The notes under the pieces are model-generated. The model ran no database searches and was not told the DNA's origin. It saw only the letters and a program-made list of their open reading frames with translations. A stretch of 64,000 nucleotides of DNA, taken from positions 1 through 64,000 of the forward strand of contig CP002084.1 in NCBI GenBank assembly GCA_000143165.1, in the 5' to 3' direction. This stretch comes from Dehalogenimonas lykanthroporepellens BL-DC-9. GTDB taxonomy: Bacteria > Chloroflexota > Dehalococcoidia > Dehalococcoidales > Dehalococcoidaceae. Made by a program: the position numbers and the translations under genes. Shown here in pieces: positions 43,369 through 51,753 of the stretch (positions are counted from its first letter, which is position 1; each line of letters opens with the position of its first letter).

Positions 43369-43445
43369 GGGCGGTTAGCTCAGTTGGTTAGAGCACCTGC
43401 TTTACACGCAGGGTGTCACAGGTTCGAGTCCTGTACTGCCCACCA
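43369..43445 (+). tRNA. tRNA-Val (anticodon TAC)
   Basis: Acceptor GGGCGGT/ACTGCCC, D-arm AGCTCAGTTGGTTAGAGCA, anticodon stem CCTGC/GCAGG with loop TTTACAC (TAC, reads GUA), T-arm GGTTCGAGTCC, and CCA end at 43443-43445. The 3' end directly abuts a recombinase remnant, so it is a likely integration site. Confidence 0.97.
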
Positions 43446-43651
43446 TCGCAGACACTTACCGAACCAGCGTTAGCTCGGGCTATTATGGCAAAAGGCGCGT
43501 TGTATTCGGTTTTTGTTATCCTACCGCCCTCAACATGAAGCTTTTTCAAAACCGTTTCGCATAGCAGCCGCTTCTGGTCGAAATTGCCGTGTTCGTAAAG
43601 GAAGTCAAACTGAGTGGCCAGTTGCCGGAGGCCTTGATGTTGCCGGCGCAT
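43446..43651 (-). pseudogene. C-terminal fragment of a large serine recombinase at the tRNA 3' end
   Basis: About 65 codons match the C-terminus of site-specific serine recombinases (QFDFLYEHGNFDQKRLLCETV, KTEYNAPFAIIA). The frame runs straight into the tRNA without its own stop, and the N-terminal and catalytic domains are missing. Upstream it merges with the zinc-binding protein gene through a deletion junction. It marks one end of a decayed integrated element. Confidence 0.75.
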
Positions 43652-44102
43652 TGCTGTCTTGATCTATAACGACCTGATCCTGCCCTCCGAGCATCGTCTG
43701 CACCTGTTTTTCCACGAGTCCTGGGAGTTTCTCACAGGTTTGCTCGATCATGCCGATAGATTGACTCATCATCGTCGACAGCCGCTCCTCGGCCTGTGAC
43801 ATCATTGACCGGACTCTGGCATCAACCAACGCCTGTATCTGGCGCTCAAACCCGTCCGGATTAACACCGGACGGCGGGTCGATGGTTTCAGTTTCGTCAG
43901 GCGGAGGTGTTTGCGAACCTTGGTCAAATTGCAGAGGCTCTATTGACTGCGGGTATTCTTCGGCGGTTTCTGAATCAGTCGTAATTTCCGGTGTTCCGTC
44001 TACCGGCATCCGCTGGCAACGGCGAAAGTGAGACCGCAGGCTGCCCTTGTTGGCATACGGGCCCTTGCCACAATATGGGCAGTATATTTCCCTTTTCGCC
44101 AT
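43605..44102 (-). CDS. Zinc-finger (C2HC-like) coiled-coil protein, C-terminus possibly truncated
   Basis: A 165-residue protein: N-terminal finger YCPYCGKGPYANKGSLRSHFRRC (written here as C-x2-C, then H-x3-C with CPYC and HFRRC), a Ser/Pro/Glu linker at residues 35-80, then a probable helix (RQIQALVDARVRSMMSQAEE). The last 15 residues (ATSRPPATGHSV) overlap a recombinase-derived region in another frame, so its original end may be lost. It overlaps the next gene by 1 base. No known family. Confidence 0.55.
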   Translation of the reverse strand: MAKREIYCPYCGKGPYANKGSLRSHFRRCQRMPVDGTPEITTDSETAEEYPQSIEPLQFDQGSQTPPPDETETIDPPSGVNPDGFERQIQALVDARVRSMMSQAEERLSTMMSQSIGMIEQTCEKLPGLVEKQVQTMLGGQDQVVIDQDSNAPATSRPPATGHSV

Positions 44103-44617
44103 TAACCCATCACTCTGTTCCAGACGGATTCATCTTCGGCTGGCTCCGGGATTGATTCAATGTTTGACTCCGCTTCCGTGGCTGGCACGATAGCAGTTTC
44201 AATATTGTCAGATGGTTTTTCGGGTACGACAACCGGTTCCTTCGCTTTAGATCGTTCGGCCAATCGTTTAGCCAAGTCGTCGGCCTTGGTTTTGCAGCCT
44301 GGGCAATTCAACCAATGGTCAAATAACTCCTCAGTCGGCGCGTAGTGTGAGTGTTCAGCAGCTTCGGCCTGCTCAGTCTGGCGAGCCTTTATATCGGCAA
44401 CGTCGGCTTTTATACCGTTCATGTTCTGGCAAAGTTCCGGGAACTTGGTGCAGAAATCTTCGGGAAGAGCCTGTGTTTTGGACTCAATTTTAGCCAACCG
44501 CTCAGCTATGTCGTCGCCCAACATTTGATCCGAAGAAGCGGTATTGGTATCGGGAACTTTTACCGAAAGTTTGCTTTTACAACTTGGGCAGTCAACGTCG
44601 ATGTTTTGATTTACCAT
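44102..44617 (-). CDS. Cys-pair zinc-binding protein of unknown function
   Basis: A 171-residue protein from the ATG for MVNQNIDVDCPSC, with GGAGCG upstream. It has two CxxC pairs (CPSCKSKL near residue 10; CPGCKTKA near 110) around a helical stretch (DDIAERLAKIESKTQ, KADVADIKARQTEQAEAAEH) and ends with an acidic low-complexity tail. Its stop overlaps the next gene by 1 base and its start overlaps the upstream finger gene. Unknown function. Confidence 0.6.
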   Translation of the reverse strand: MVNQNIDVDCPSCKSKLSVKVPDTNTASSDQMLGDDIAERLAKIESKTQALPEDFCTKFPELCQNMNGIKADVADIKARQTEQAEAAEHSHYAPTEELFDHWLNCPGCKTKADDLAKRLAERSKAKEPVVVPEKPSDNIETAIVPATEAESNIESIPEPAEDESVWNRVMG

Positions 44618-44801
44618 TTTTACGCTCCTCGATAACTCCAATTTCGGGGTGTGCAAACGCTACGTGGCCACGCAAACCGCTGTTGTACTTGCACTCTGCG
44701 CCGCAGACGGGGCAGACGAAGATCGGGATAGTGATGGTTTTCTTGCGGTAGCGCGCAGGCTCAGATAGAGCCTCGGTGATGTTGATGAATTGTATCCCCA
44801 T
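44592..44801 (-). CDS. Small C2H2-like zinc-finger protein
   Basis: A 69-residue protein with one finger: CPVC followed by 12 residues, HVAFAH (C-x2-C-x12-H-x4-H), and a basic tail (RKNGKSKHRR). This eukaryote-like spacing occurs in a few bacterial and viral DNA-binding proteins. It leads a three-gene overlapping run with the two proteins downstream. Target unknown. Confidence 0.6.
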   Translation of the reverse strand: MGIQFINITEALSEPARYRKKTITIPIFVCPVCGAECKYNSGLRGHVAFAHPEIGVIEERKNGKSKHRR

Positions 44802-44981
44802 AATTTCAGACTATCAGAGTTTGATGACCTGTCAATGGTTTTGAACGTAAACAGCGGGTTTTTGGTAGACAGTTTGCGGATGGTCTGATTAGTTAATCCA
44901 GCGGACGTCGAGTTTTTAAAATGAACTTGCGGGATACAGGAGGGGGTTTACCTTTCGTATCGCTCAGCCAATTGTGCAAAA

Positions 44982-45845
44982 GTTGCAAAAGTTCAGAAAC
45001 ATATGGGACTCCCGGGGAGGTGAAACCCGGGAGTCCTTTTAGTGAAACAGATATATGTGGAAAGCTATTACCGCAGAGGCTATAGTCGTTGGATGCAAAA
45101 GATCAACGATATCCTCTCTCACCCCAAGTCCAGGGAAATTGAGCAAAGGATAAGAATCATCGAGTTCTTTGATGAGTATGGCGCAGAAGCTGCCAGGAAA
45201 GCCTTCGGCAAGAGCCGATCCACCGTTTACCGCAGGAAGCAGAAGCTCAATAACTCAGGCGGTCGGCTCTCCAGCCTGGCTCCAGGGGATAAGGCACCCA
45301 GGAGCCGGCGAAAGCGCCGGCATGACTCCTTTATCGCGGAGTTCATCATTGATTACCGCACCAGACACCCCGGCGTAGATAAGGTGACCATAACACCGGT
45401 ACTCAAAGCTGCCTGTGAAGCTAAAGGTATTAAACCACCCTCGGAATCAACCGTCGGCCGAATCATTAGTGACCTGAAAAAGCAAGGACGGCTGCCTAAA
45501 GGGGTAAAGCTCACTATCAATGGCAGAACCGGCCGCCTGCACGAAAAAGCACCGCGTAAAGCTATAAGGAAGACTCGGAGGAAGGGCTTCCAGCCGCGTT
45601 TGCCGGGAGAACTGGTCGAGATAGATACCGTAGATATCTTTGTCGACGGGCTTAAGCGGTATCTCATTACCGCCATTGACCTGCCTACCCGGTTTGCCTT
45701 CGCCTATATCTACAAGACCGGTTCATCAGCTTCGGCCAAAGACTTCCTGGGCAAGCTGAACTGGGTGGCGCCTTTTAAGATAACCAGGCTTCAGACAGAC
45801 AACGGATCCGAATTCCTGAAGCACAAACCTATTTATTTGCGATAG
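44982..45845 (+). mobile_element. Truncated IS481/IS3-like transposon, second copy
   Basis: The left end (TTGCAAAAGTTCAGAAAC then ACATATGGGACT) matches the end of the decayed copy at 25 kb. The coding part is intact to the second catalytic Asp, then ends abruptly; no right end is seen. A related but different deletion shaped the other copy. Confidence 0.75.
45042..45845 (+). pseudogene. rve-type transposase, truncated at the C-terminus
   Basis: 267 residues from a GTG start: two helix-turn-helix parts (IRIIEFFDEYGAEAARKAFG, STVYRRKQKL; SESTVGRIISDLKKQG), then the rve core with first Asp in VEIDTVDIFVDG and second Asp in LQTDNGSEF. After that it reads LKHKPIYLR and stops, so the third acidic residue and C-terminal part are lost. 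Inactive unless supplied in trans. Confidence 0.8.
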
Positions 45846-46322
45846 CAGACAAGATATTGGCGAGGATGCCATAAGCAATAGGCAAAGAAAAAAGCTCAGA
45901 TAGCCAGTTTCTGCCTAAAATGAGGTATGGAAAGAAGTGCCTTACGACAAGATGGATTTTAAGTAAAGGTTCCGTATCCCTCCGCAAAATGTTGTGGATT
46001 AACAGCATTTTCAAGTGTGATATGATAGCAGGAATTGTTGGAGTATAGGGATCAGCCCCTTCTTCTCGAATAAAAGTTCGGGCACTGTCCCCCAAAGCCC
46101 ACCATTTCCAGCTTTTTTTTAATAATCAGCGTAATTTCCATTCATATCTTTACCACATATTGTTTCAGCTCAATCTATAACAGGTTTCAGGGCAAAGAAG
46201 AGTGCAAAGACACAATCATTTCCACCAAACAACTTCTAACTATGAACAGCTTCTGCTATAATGCCTGTTTAAAATAAGCGCAACCGGTTATGGGGCGCAC
46301 AAAAAGTAACGAGGGATCTGCT
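45846..46322. other. Low-GC gap with a decayed reading frame and a tRNA-end-like repeat
   Basis: 477 bases without an intact gene. On the minus strand 45829-46095 is open for about 88 codons (GDSARTFIREEGADPYTPTI, then a hydrophobic tail) with no known family. The 9 bases GCCCACCAT at 46097-46105 repeat the exact 3' end of tRNA-Val(TAC). Upstream of 46323 lies the promoter for the lipoprotein. Confidence 0.4.
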
Positions 46323-47183
46323 ATGCCAAAAATGCCTACGAGTTTCCGTTTTCTATTCATCTTTGCGGCTTTAATACTGGTAGCCGGTACGGCAGGATGC
46401 GGGCCTTCCGCTGAAGAAAATACTGACCCCACTACTCCTTCGCCAACTACCTCCCAACCGGCACCAAGCACGACTCCGGCACCCACAACGCAGGGACCTT
46501 ACAGCAATTATTACGGCTACTTACTGACAGGCTACCCGGAAGATATCTGGCCGCTGTATGAGAGTGCCGCAATAGAAAGCTGTACCCTGGATGTACAGTA
46601 CCCGGCTTACAATAACGGCTATAACATCTACCGGAATATTTACTATGTACTCTATAAGACAGAAGCGGCTAAAGAGGACATCGCAGAATATTACAACTCT
46701 CTCCTGGCCCAAAAGGAAGAAAGCAGTTACTATGATGCCATCGGGGTTATCGACGGCTATGAAGTAACCGTCCGTGTGGATGACAGCATTTCCCCGGCCA
46801 CTGTATATATCTCGGTAACCCTGCCCCGCAATCATCCCATGGTCAGCAATCCGCTACTGGAAGACTTCCCAGAAGACAGATTCCCGCTATATGAATTGAA
46901 TACAATATGGGCCGAAACCTTTAATGTAAACTCCAACCAGCCAAGCGGGGAGCAGTTCAGTGACGTTTATTTTTCCCACTCCGGGAACCGGGATGAAGCT
47001 CTTGAATTCTACCGGGATTTGTTTGAGGGCGCCGAAGGCTATGAAGAAGAAACAGTAGATTCTCTAAATGGGAAGCAGACAACGCTGAGCGGCAATATGT
47101 ATGATTATGAGTTTTCCATTGTGATAGGAGTCTGGGGCTATGATGATATGATTGAAATCAGGCTTGGACAGCCACAGGGGTAA
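46323..47183 (+). CDS. Lipoprotein with two repeated domains
   Basis: A 286-residue lipoprotein: signal with lipobox AGC near residue 22, a Thr/Pro/Ser linker (residues 30-60), then two related halves, each opening with a ...L...PED..PLYE pattern (GYPEDIWPLYESAAIES and DFPEDRFPLYELNTIWAE) and ending in charged strands (YEVTVRVDDS; YEFSIVIGVWGYDD). I recognise no named family. It lies alone, between a mobile-element wreck and a strong hairpin. Confidence 0.75.
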   Translation: MPKMPTSFRFLFIFAALILVAGTAGCGPSAEENTDPTTPSPTTSQPAPSTTPAPTTQGPYSNYYGYLLTGYPEDIWPLYESAAIESCTLDVQYPAYNNGYNIYRNIYYVLYKTEAAKEDIAEYYNSLLAQKEESSYYDAIGVIDGYEVTVRVDDSISPATVYISVTLPRNHPMVSNPLLEDFPEDRFPLYELNTIWAETFNVNSNQPSGEQFSDVYFSHSGNRDEALEFYRDLFEGAEGYEEETVDSLNGKQTTLSGNMYDYEFSIVIGVWGYDDMIEIRLGQPQG

Positions 47184-47260
47184 CCGACCGAAAAGCTAAA
47201 CTATTGTTGCCAAGCCAGACCGAATTGGCCACAGAGAAAGAGAATTATCTCCTGAAATAT

Positions 47261-47302
47261 TTAACGGCTACCGGATATTCTTTTTTATCCGGTAGCCGTT
47301 AA
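47261..47302. terminator. Very stable 17-bp hairpin after the lipoprotein gene
   Basis: TTAACGGCTACCGGATA pairs exactly with its complement across an 8-base T-rich loop (47278-47285). It is 78 bases after the stop, so it could be a terminator or a small repeat; it has only a short T run after it. The remaining bases of the 47184-47544 gap hold no gene, apart from a short minus-strand segment around 47330-47400 that is probably decayed. Confidence 0.55.
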
Positions 47303-47544
47303 TACATCTGCCTCTGTCCTACAATATAAGACACTGTTGGAACCCATGGATCAACCCCTTCGTTTTCAGCCGGCATTCTTCCAATTGCATCACTCTCTCT
47401 TAATGGGACAGTGTATTTTTAAAGATTGACATAACCAATTTAGCAGTTCATAGTTTGATTAGGTAAAATTAATTTACATCTATTTACGTTCCCCGTGGCG
47501 CCGGCAAACAGGTTCCCGTTTGGGGTTGTTCGAAAGGAGAGGCC

Positions 47545-49491
47545 ATGGATAACGCGCCCAGTAACGATGAACAAAACCCTCAATTGCCTCCGGAAGATCT
47601 GCCGGCCAAGGAATTCCACTATCGACGTCTATTCGAAACCGCCCCGGACGGCATCTTAGTGATCGATACTGAAACCGGCAATATAATTGACGTTAATCCT
47701 GTATTGACTGACAAGTTTGGTTATCCCCGTCAGGAGATTATCAATAAGCCGATATGGGAACTTGGCTTTCTGAAGAAAGTGTTTTCCGATAGAAACAAAT
47801 TGGATGAATTAGCACAAACAGATTATATGTTTATCGAAGACTTGTCTTTGGAGACTTTCACGGGCAAAGAATTGAAGGTCGATCTGGTAGGTAATTCATA
47901 TGAAGTCGAACACCAGAAATTGATTCAGTTGCGTCTTCAATTGAACAGAGAGCGAACAGAAGCCGAGTTAAGATTAGATGAAAGCAGACAACGTCTTAAC
48001 AACCTCATTGAGATGGCACCAATTGGTATCGCGCTGTCCCAACAGGGGAATACAATATATGCCAATACCAGATATCTCAAAATGTTCGGCTATGAAAATC
48101 TTGAAGAGCTGGTGGGCACTTCATTCTTGAACCAGATAGCCCCTCAATCAAGGGTAGAGGCTGTCGAGTTTGTTACACGACAGGAACAAGGTGTAAAAGC
48201 AGATACTGATCATGAATTTCAAGGAATACGGAAAGACGGCTCGCAATTTCCATTTCAAACTTCGGTTGACCGCGTTGAACTTGAAAATGGAGATGCGCTG
48301 ATTGGCTACTTCATTGACGTTACAAAGCGTAAACAGGTCGAACTGGAAAACCATGTACTCCGTGACAAGGCGGAGATGTCCAGCCGGCTGGCGGCGGTAG
48401 GCGAAATGGCGGCTGGTATAGCTCATGAGATAAATAACCCTCTGACCGGCGTCATCGGCTTCTCCGAGTTGTTGCTGGAGCGGAAGGACCTACCGGATGA
48501 TATGAAGGAGGAACTGACGATCATCAATGCCGGTAGCCAGCGGGTGAAAGAAATTGTCAAGCGGATGTTGACCTTTGCCCGTCAGCACGAGCTGGTGCAA
48601 AGCTCAGCCAGCATTGCCGAGTTGCTGGACAACACGCTGGAAATGAGGGCCTATGTCCTCAGGACGAGCAATATTGAGGTGGTCAGGGAATATGACCCTG
48701 ACTTGCCGTGGATGACGGCGGATGCAGGCCAGTTGCAACAGGTATTTTTGAATATAATCGTCAATGCGGAATACGCTATGAAAAAGGTACACGGCCGGGG
48801 GCGCTTGACGGTCGGGACGGAACGGGTCGATGAGCGGGTCAGAGTAACGATAGAAGATGACGGCGGCGGTATTCCGACCGATGCCAGGAGCCGGTTGTTC
48901 CAGCCTTTCTTTACTACCAAGGAACCGGGGGAAGGTACCGGTCTGGGTCTCAGTCTGTCCCGGGGCATCGTGGCCGAGCATGGCGGAACCATCGACGAGA
49001 ACGGCCTTCCGGGCGTCGGCGCCCGGTTCATCATCGATTTGCCCATTATCACGGCAACGGGTCAGGCCGAAGACAATGAAGACAGCCAAGCGTCAGCGCC
49101 CGTAGCTATTCCGAATGGTTACCGGATACTGGCGGTTGACGATGAGCCGGCCGTCAGGGCTTATATCAAGGCCAGGCTTGATTCGGTGGGGCACCGGACC
49201 GAGGTCACCGGCGACCACCAGGCGGCGATGCAGTTGTTGTCGGAGAAGGAATACGACCTGGTATTGCTGGATATCCGCATGCCGGGGCGGTCGGGCCTGG
49301 AGCTTTATTCGGAAATCATCGCTCACTGGCCGCAACTGAACCGCCGGGTGATATTCGTCACCGGTGATGTTTCCGATCAGACGGTCAGGGACTACCTGGA
49401 ACAGCACCATCTGCCGTGGGTGACCAAACCCTTTGATCTGGCTACGTTGACGGAGAAGATTCGGACAGTGATGGAGGATACCGGGGGGTGA
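47545..49491 (+). CDS. Soluble hybrid histidine kinase (PAS-PAS-HisKA-HATPase-REC)
   Basis: A 648-residue sensor kinase without membrane segments. PAS1 at about 25-100 (APDGILVIDTETGNIIDVNP), PAS2 at about 150-260 (MAPIGIALSQQGNTIYANTRYL), HisKA with phosphoacceptor His294 (AGIAHEINNPLTGVIGFSELL), HATPase with DAGQLQQVFLNIIVNAEYAM, DDGGGIP and GTGLGLSLSRGIVAEHGG, then a C-terminal receiver with Asp576 (VLLDIRMPGRSG) and Lys in VTKPFD. The internal receiver implies a phosphorelay, with no Hpt domain or output regulator adjacent. It might act on the lone receiver at 11262. Signal unknown. Confidence 0.94.
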   Translation: MDNAPSNDEQNPQLPPEDLPAKEFHYRRLFETAPDGILVIDTETGNIIDVNPVLTDKFGYPRQEIINKPIWELGFLKKVFSDRNKLDELAQTDYMFIEDLSLETFTGKELKVDLVGNSYEVEHQKLIQLRLQLNRERTEAELRLDESRQRLNNLIEMAPIGIALSQQGNTIYANTRYLKMFGYENLEELVGTSFLNQIAPQSRVEAVEFVTRQEQGVKADTDHEFQGIRKDGSQFPFQTSVDRVELENGDALIGYFIDVTKRKQVELENHVLRDKAEMSSRLAAVGEMAAGIAHEINNPLTGVIGFSELLLERKDLPDDMKEELTIINAGSQRVKEIVKRMLTFARQHELVQSSASIAELLDNTLEMRAYVLRTSNIEVVREYDPDLPWMTADAGQLQQVFLNIIVNAEYAMKKVHGRGRLTVGTERVDERVRVTIEDDGGGIPTDARSRLFQPFFTTKEPGEGTGLGLSLSRGIVAEHGGTIDENGLPGVGARFIIDLPIITATGQAEDNEDSQASAPVAIPNGYRILAVDDEPAVRAYIKARLDSVGHRTEVTGDHQAAMQLLSEKEYDLVLLDIRMPGRSGLELYSEIIAHWPQLNRRVIFVTGDVSDQTVRDYLEQHHLPWVTKPFDLATLTEKIRTVMEDTGG

Positions 49492-49646
49492 CGCCGGTGA
49501 TGAAATTCAATGAAATTGTCCTTTATCGTTTACACCAGGCGATGTCATCCAGGTAGATAATCTGGTTCGACTGGTGCGGGATGACTGACAGCTGTCACTC
49601 GGTTCACACCCGGCATCTTTAGAAGCTATAATAGGCCTCACCAACC

Positions 49647-51611
49647 ATGCTCAGTCTGACCGACATCTCCAAATCATTCGGCGCCCGCACTCTGTTCAGC
49701 GGTGTTGCTTTTCATATCGGGGCACGCGACCGCACCGCTTTGCTGGGGGCCAACGGCACCGGCAAGACTACCCTGTTCGAAATTATTTCCGGAAATCTAC
49801 CGGCTGACGGCGGCGTCATCACCCGGCCAAAGGGGATTACTGTCGGTTACCTGCGGCAGGAAGTGGACAGCGGCGCCGATATCCCCCTGCTCAAAAGGGT
49901 GACGACGGTGTCCGGGACCATTGGGACGCTGGAACACCGCATCAAGGTGCTTCAGGCGGAACTGACGGAGCCGGATACGGACCAGGCGGCGCTGGTCAGG
50001 GAGCTGGGGGAACTCCAGCACCGGTTCGAGGCGGCAGGCGGTTATGACCTGGAGCAGGAAGCCAGGGTCATCCTGACCGGTCTGGGCTTCGCTGAGGCGG
50101 ATTTCAACCGCTCGCTGAGCAGTTTCAGCGGCGGCTGGCTGATGCGGGCCGAACTGGGACGGATTCTGCTGGAAAACCCCGACCTGTTGTTGTTGGACGA
50201 ACCGACCAATCACCTGGACCTGGAAACTCAGTTATGGTTCGAGAGTTACCTGAGCCGTTACCAGGGTGCGGTACTGTTGACCTCGCATGACCGGGCTTTT
50301 TTGAACCGGGTGGCGACCCGGGTGGCGGCGCTGGAAAACGGGCAGGTCAGGGGGTACCGGGGCAACCATGACGATTATGTGCGCGCTCGTCAGACCGAGC
50401 TGGAATCGATGACCGCGGCGGCCACCCGGCAGGCGGCCAGGATAGAAAAGGAAACCCGCTTCATCGAACGTTTCCGCGCCAAGGCCACCAAGGCCAGACA
50501 GGTACAGTCCCGCATCAAGGCCCTGGAAAAAGTGGAGCGGATAGAAGTGCCCCGGCTGGTCAAGAGAATCACATTCGCCTTTCCGGAGCCGCCCCGTCCC
50601 GGCGAGGAGGTCATCCGTCTGGAAAACGTCGGTAAAACTTATGGCGACAAGACGGTTTATGAGAAGCTGAATCTGACCCTGCGGCGCGGTGACCGGGTAG
50701 CCGTCATCGGGCCGAACGGCGCCGGCAAAAGCACCCTGCTCAAGATGCTGGCCGGCGTCCTGGATTTTCAGTCCGGTGAGCGTCGGCTTGGGTATCATGT
50801 AAGGACGGCCTATTACGCTCAGCATCAGCTGGAACTGCTGGAGCCGGCCAATACCATGCTGGCGGAACTGCGCCGGGCGGCGCCGGATGAGGCGGACGTC
50901 CGGCTGAGGGCTATACTGGGCGGGTTTCTGTTTACCGGTGACGATGTACTGAAACCGGTAAAGGTGCTGTCGGGCGGTGAGCGGGCGCGGCTGGCCCTGG
51001 CCAAGATGCTGACTCAGCCGGCCAATCTGTTGCTTCTTGACGAACCGACCAACCACCTGGATATTGCCTCCCGGGAAATCCTGGCCGATGCCATGGAGGA
51101 CTATAAGGGGACGCTGTGCTTCATTACCCATGACCGGACGTTGATCCGGCAGGTCGCCAATAAGATTATAGAGGTACGGGACGGCCGGGCCGAAGTGTTT
51201 CCAGGCGGGTATGATGAGTATCTCTACCATCGGGAGCAACAGGATACGGCTACGGCACCGGATTCTGAAAGAGGTCGAGATACTTCCCAGTCACCGGCCG
51301 ACCAGAAACGGAAACGAGCCGCGGCCGGGGCGGTGCGCAACGAATATAATCGGCGGCTGACCCCGCTGAAGAAGAAGCTGTCGAATATAGAGGGCCGACT
51401 GGCTGAAGCCGAAGCGGCTCTGACTGCGGTGGAGTCTGAATTCGCCGACCCGGAAGCTTATGGCGATTCGGAGACGGTAGTCGGCCGCATTGACCGTCAT
51501 CGGGAGTTGAAAGACAGTGTCCGGGCGCTGACCGATGAGTGGGAAAGTCTGGCGGAAGAGGAAGAGCGTCTGCGGTCAGCCATGGCGGCGGAGCTGTCAG
51601 GGTTGGAGTAG
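49647..51611 (+). CDS. ABC-F family ATPase (Uup/EttA-like)
   Basis: A 654-residue soluble protein with two ABC domains and no membrane part, of the class that binds ribosomes. Walker A motifs: GANGTGKTT and GPNGAGKST; signatures [14 protein letters not shown] and [15 protein letters not shown]; Walker [12 protein letters not shown] in each. A linker region of about 80 residues (arm/P-site tether) lies between domains, and a basic coiled-coil C-terminus (residues 560-650) resembles Uup. Role likely in translation quality control; not a transporter. Confidence 0.93.
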   Translation: MLSLTDISKSFGARTLFSGVAFHIGARDRTALLGANGTGKTTLFEIISGNLPADGGVITRPKGITVGYLRQEVDSGADIPLLKRVTTVSGTIGTLEHRIKVLQAELTEPDTDQAALVRELGELQHRFEAAGGYDLEQEARVILTGLGFAEADFNRSLSSFSGGWLMRAELGRILLENPDLLLLDEPTNHLDLETQLWFESYLSRYQGAVLLTSHDRAFLNRVATRVAALENGQVRGYRGNHDDYVRARQTELESMTAAATRQAARIEKETRFIERFRAKATKARQVQSRIKALEKVERIEVPRLVKRITFAFPEPPRPGEEVIRLENVGKTYGDKTVYEKLNLTLRRGDRVAVIGPNGAGKSTLLKMLAGVLDFQSGERRLGYHVRTAYYAQHQLELLEPANTMLAELRRAAPDEADVRLRAILGGFLFTGDDVLKPVKVLSGGERARLALAKMLTQPANLLLLDEPTNHLDIASREILADAMEDYKGTLCFITHDRTLIRQVANKIIEVRDGRAEVFPGGYDEYLYHREQQDTATAPDSERGRDTSQSPADQKRKRAAAGAVRNEYNRRLTPLKKKLSNIEGRLAEAEAALTAVESEFADPEAYGDSETVVGRIDRHRELKDSVRALTDEWESLAEEEERLRSAMAAELSGLE

Positions 51612-51753
51612 CGCCGGGAAAACGGTAATAGTTACCCTGTCCGGTTAGTCAACTTGACCTGTATCATGTTCGCCTCAGACAATAGTGTCATATACTGATA
51701 TCACGGCGTTTCCGGGAACGGGGACGCTGAATAGCATAAAGAGGGGTTGTCTT

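Noticed and set aside
43388-43445. Protein-coding continuation of the recombinase remnant into the tRNA
   Set aside because: The reading GGQYRTRTCDTLRVK is the well-known artefact of translating the tRNA antisense; only the part before it is recombinase-derived.
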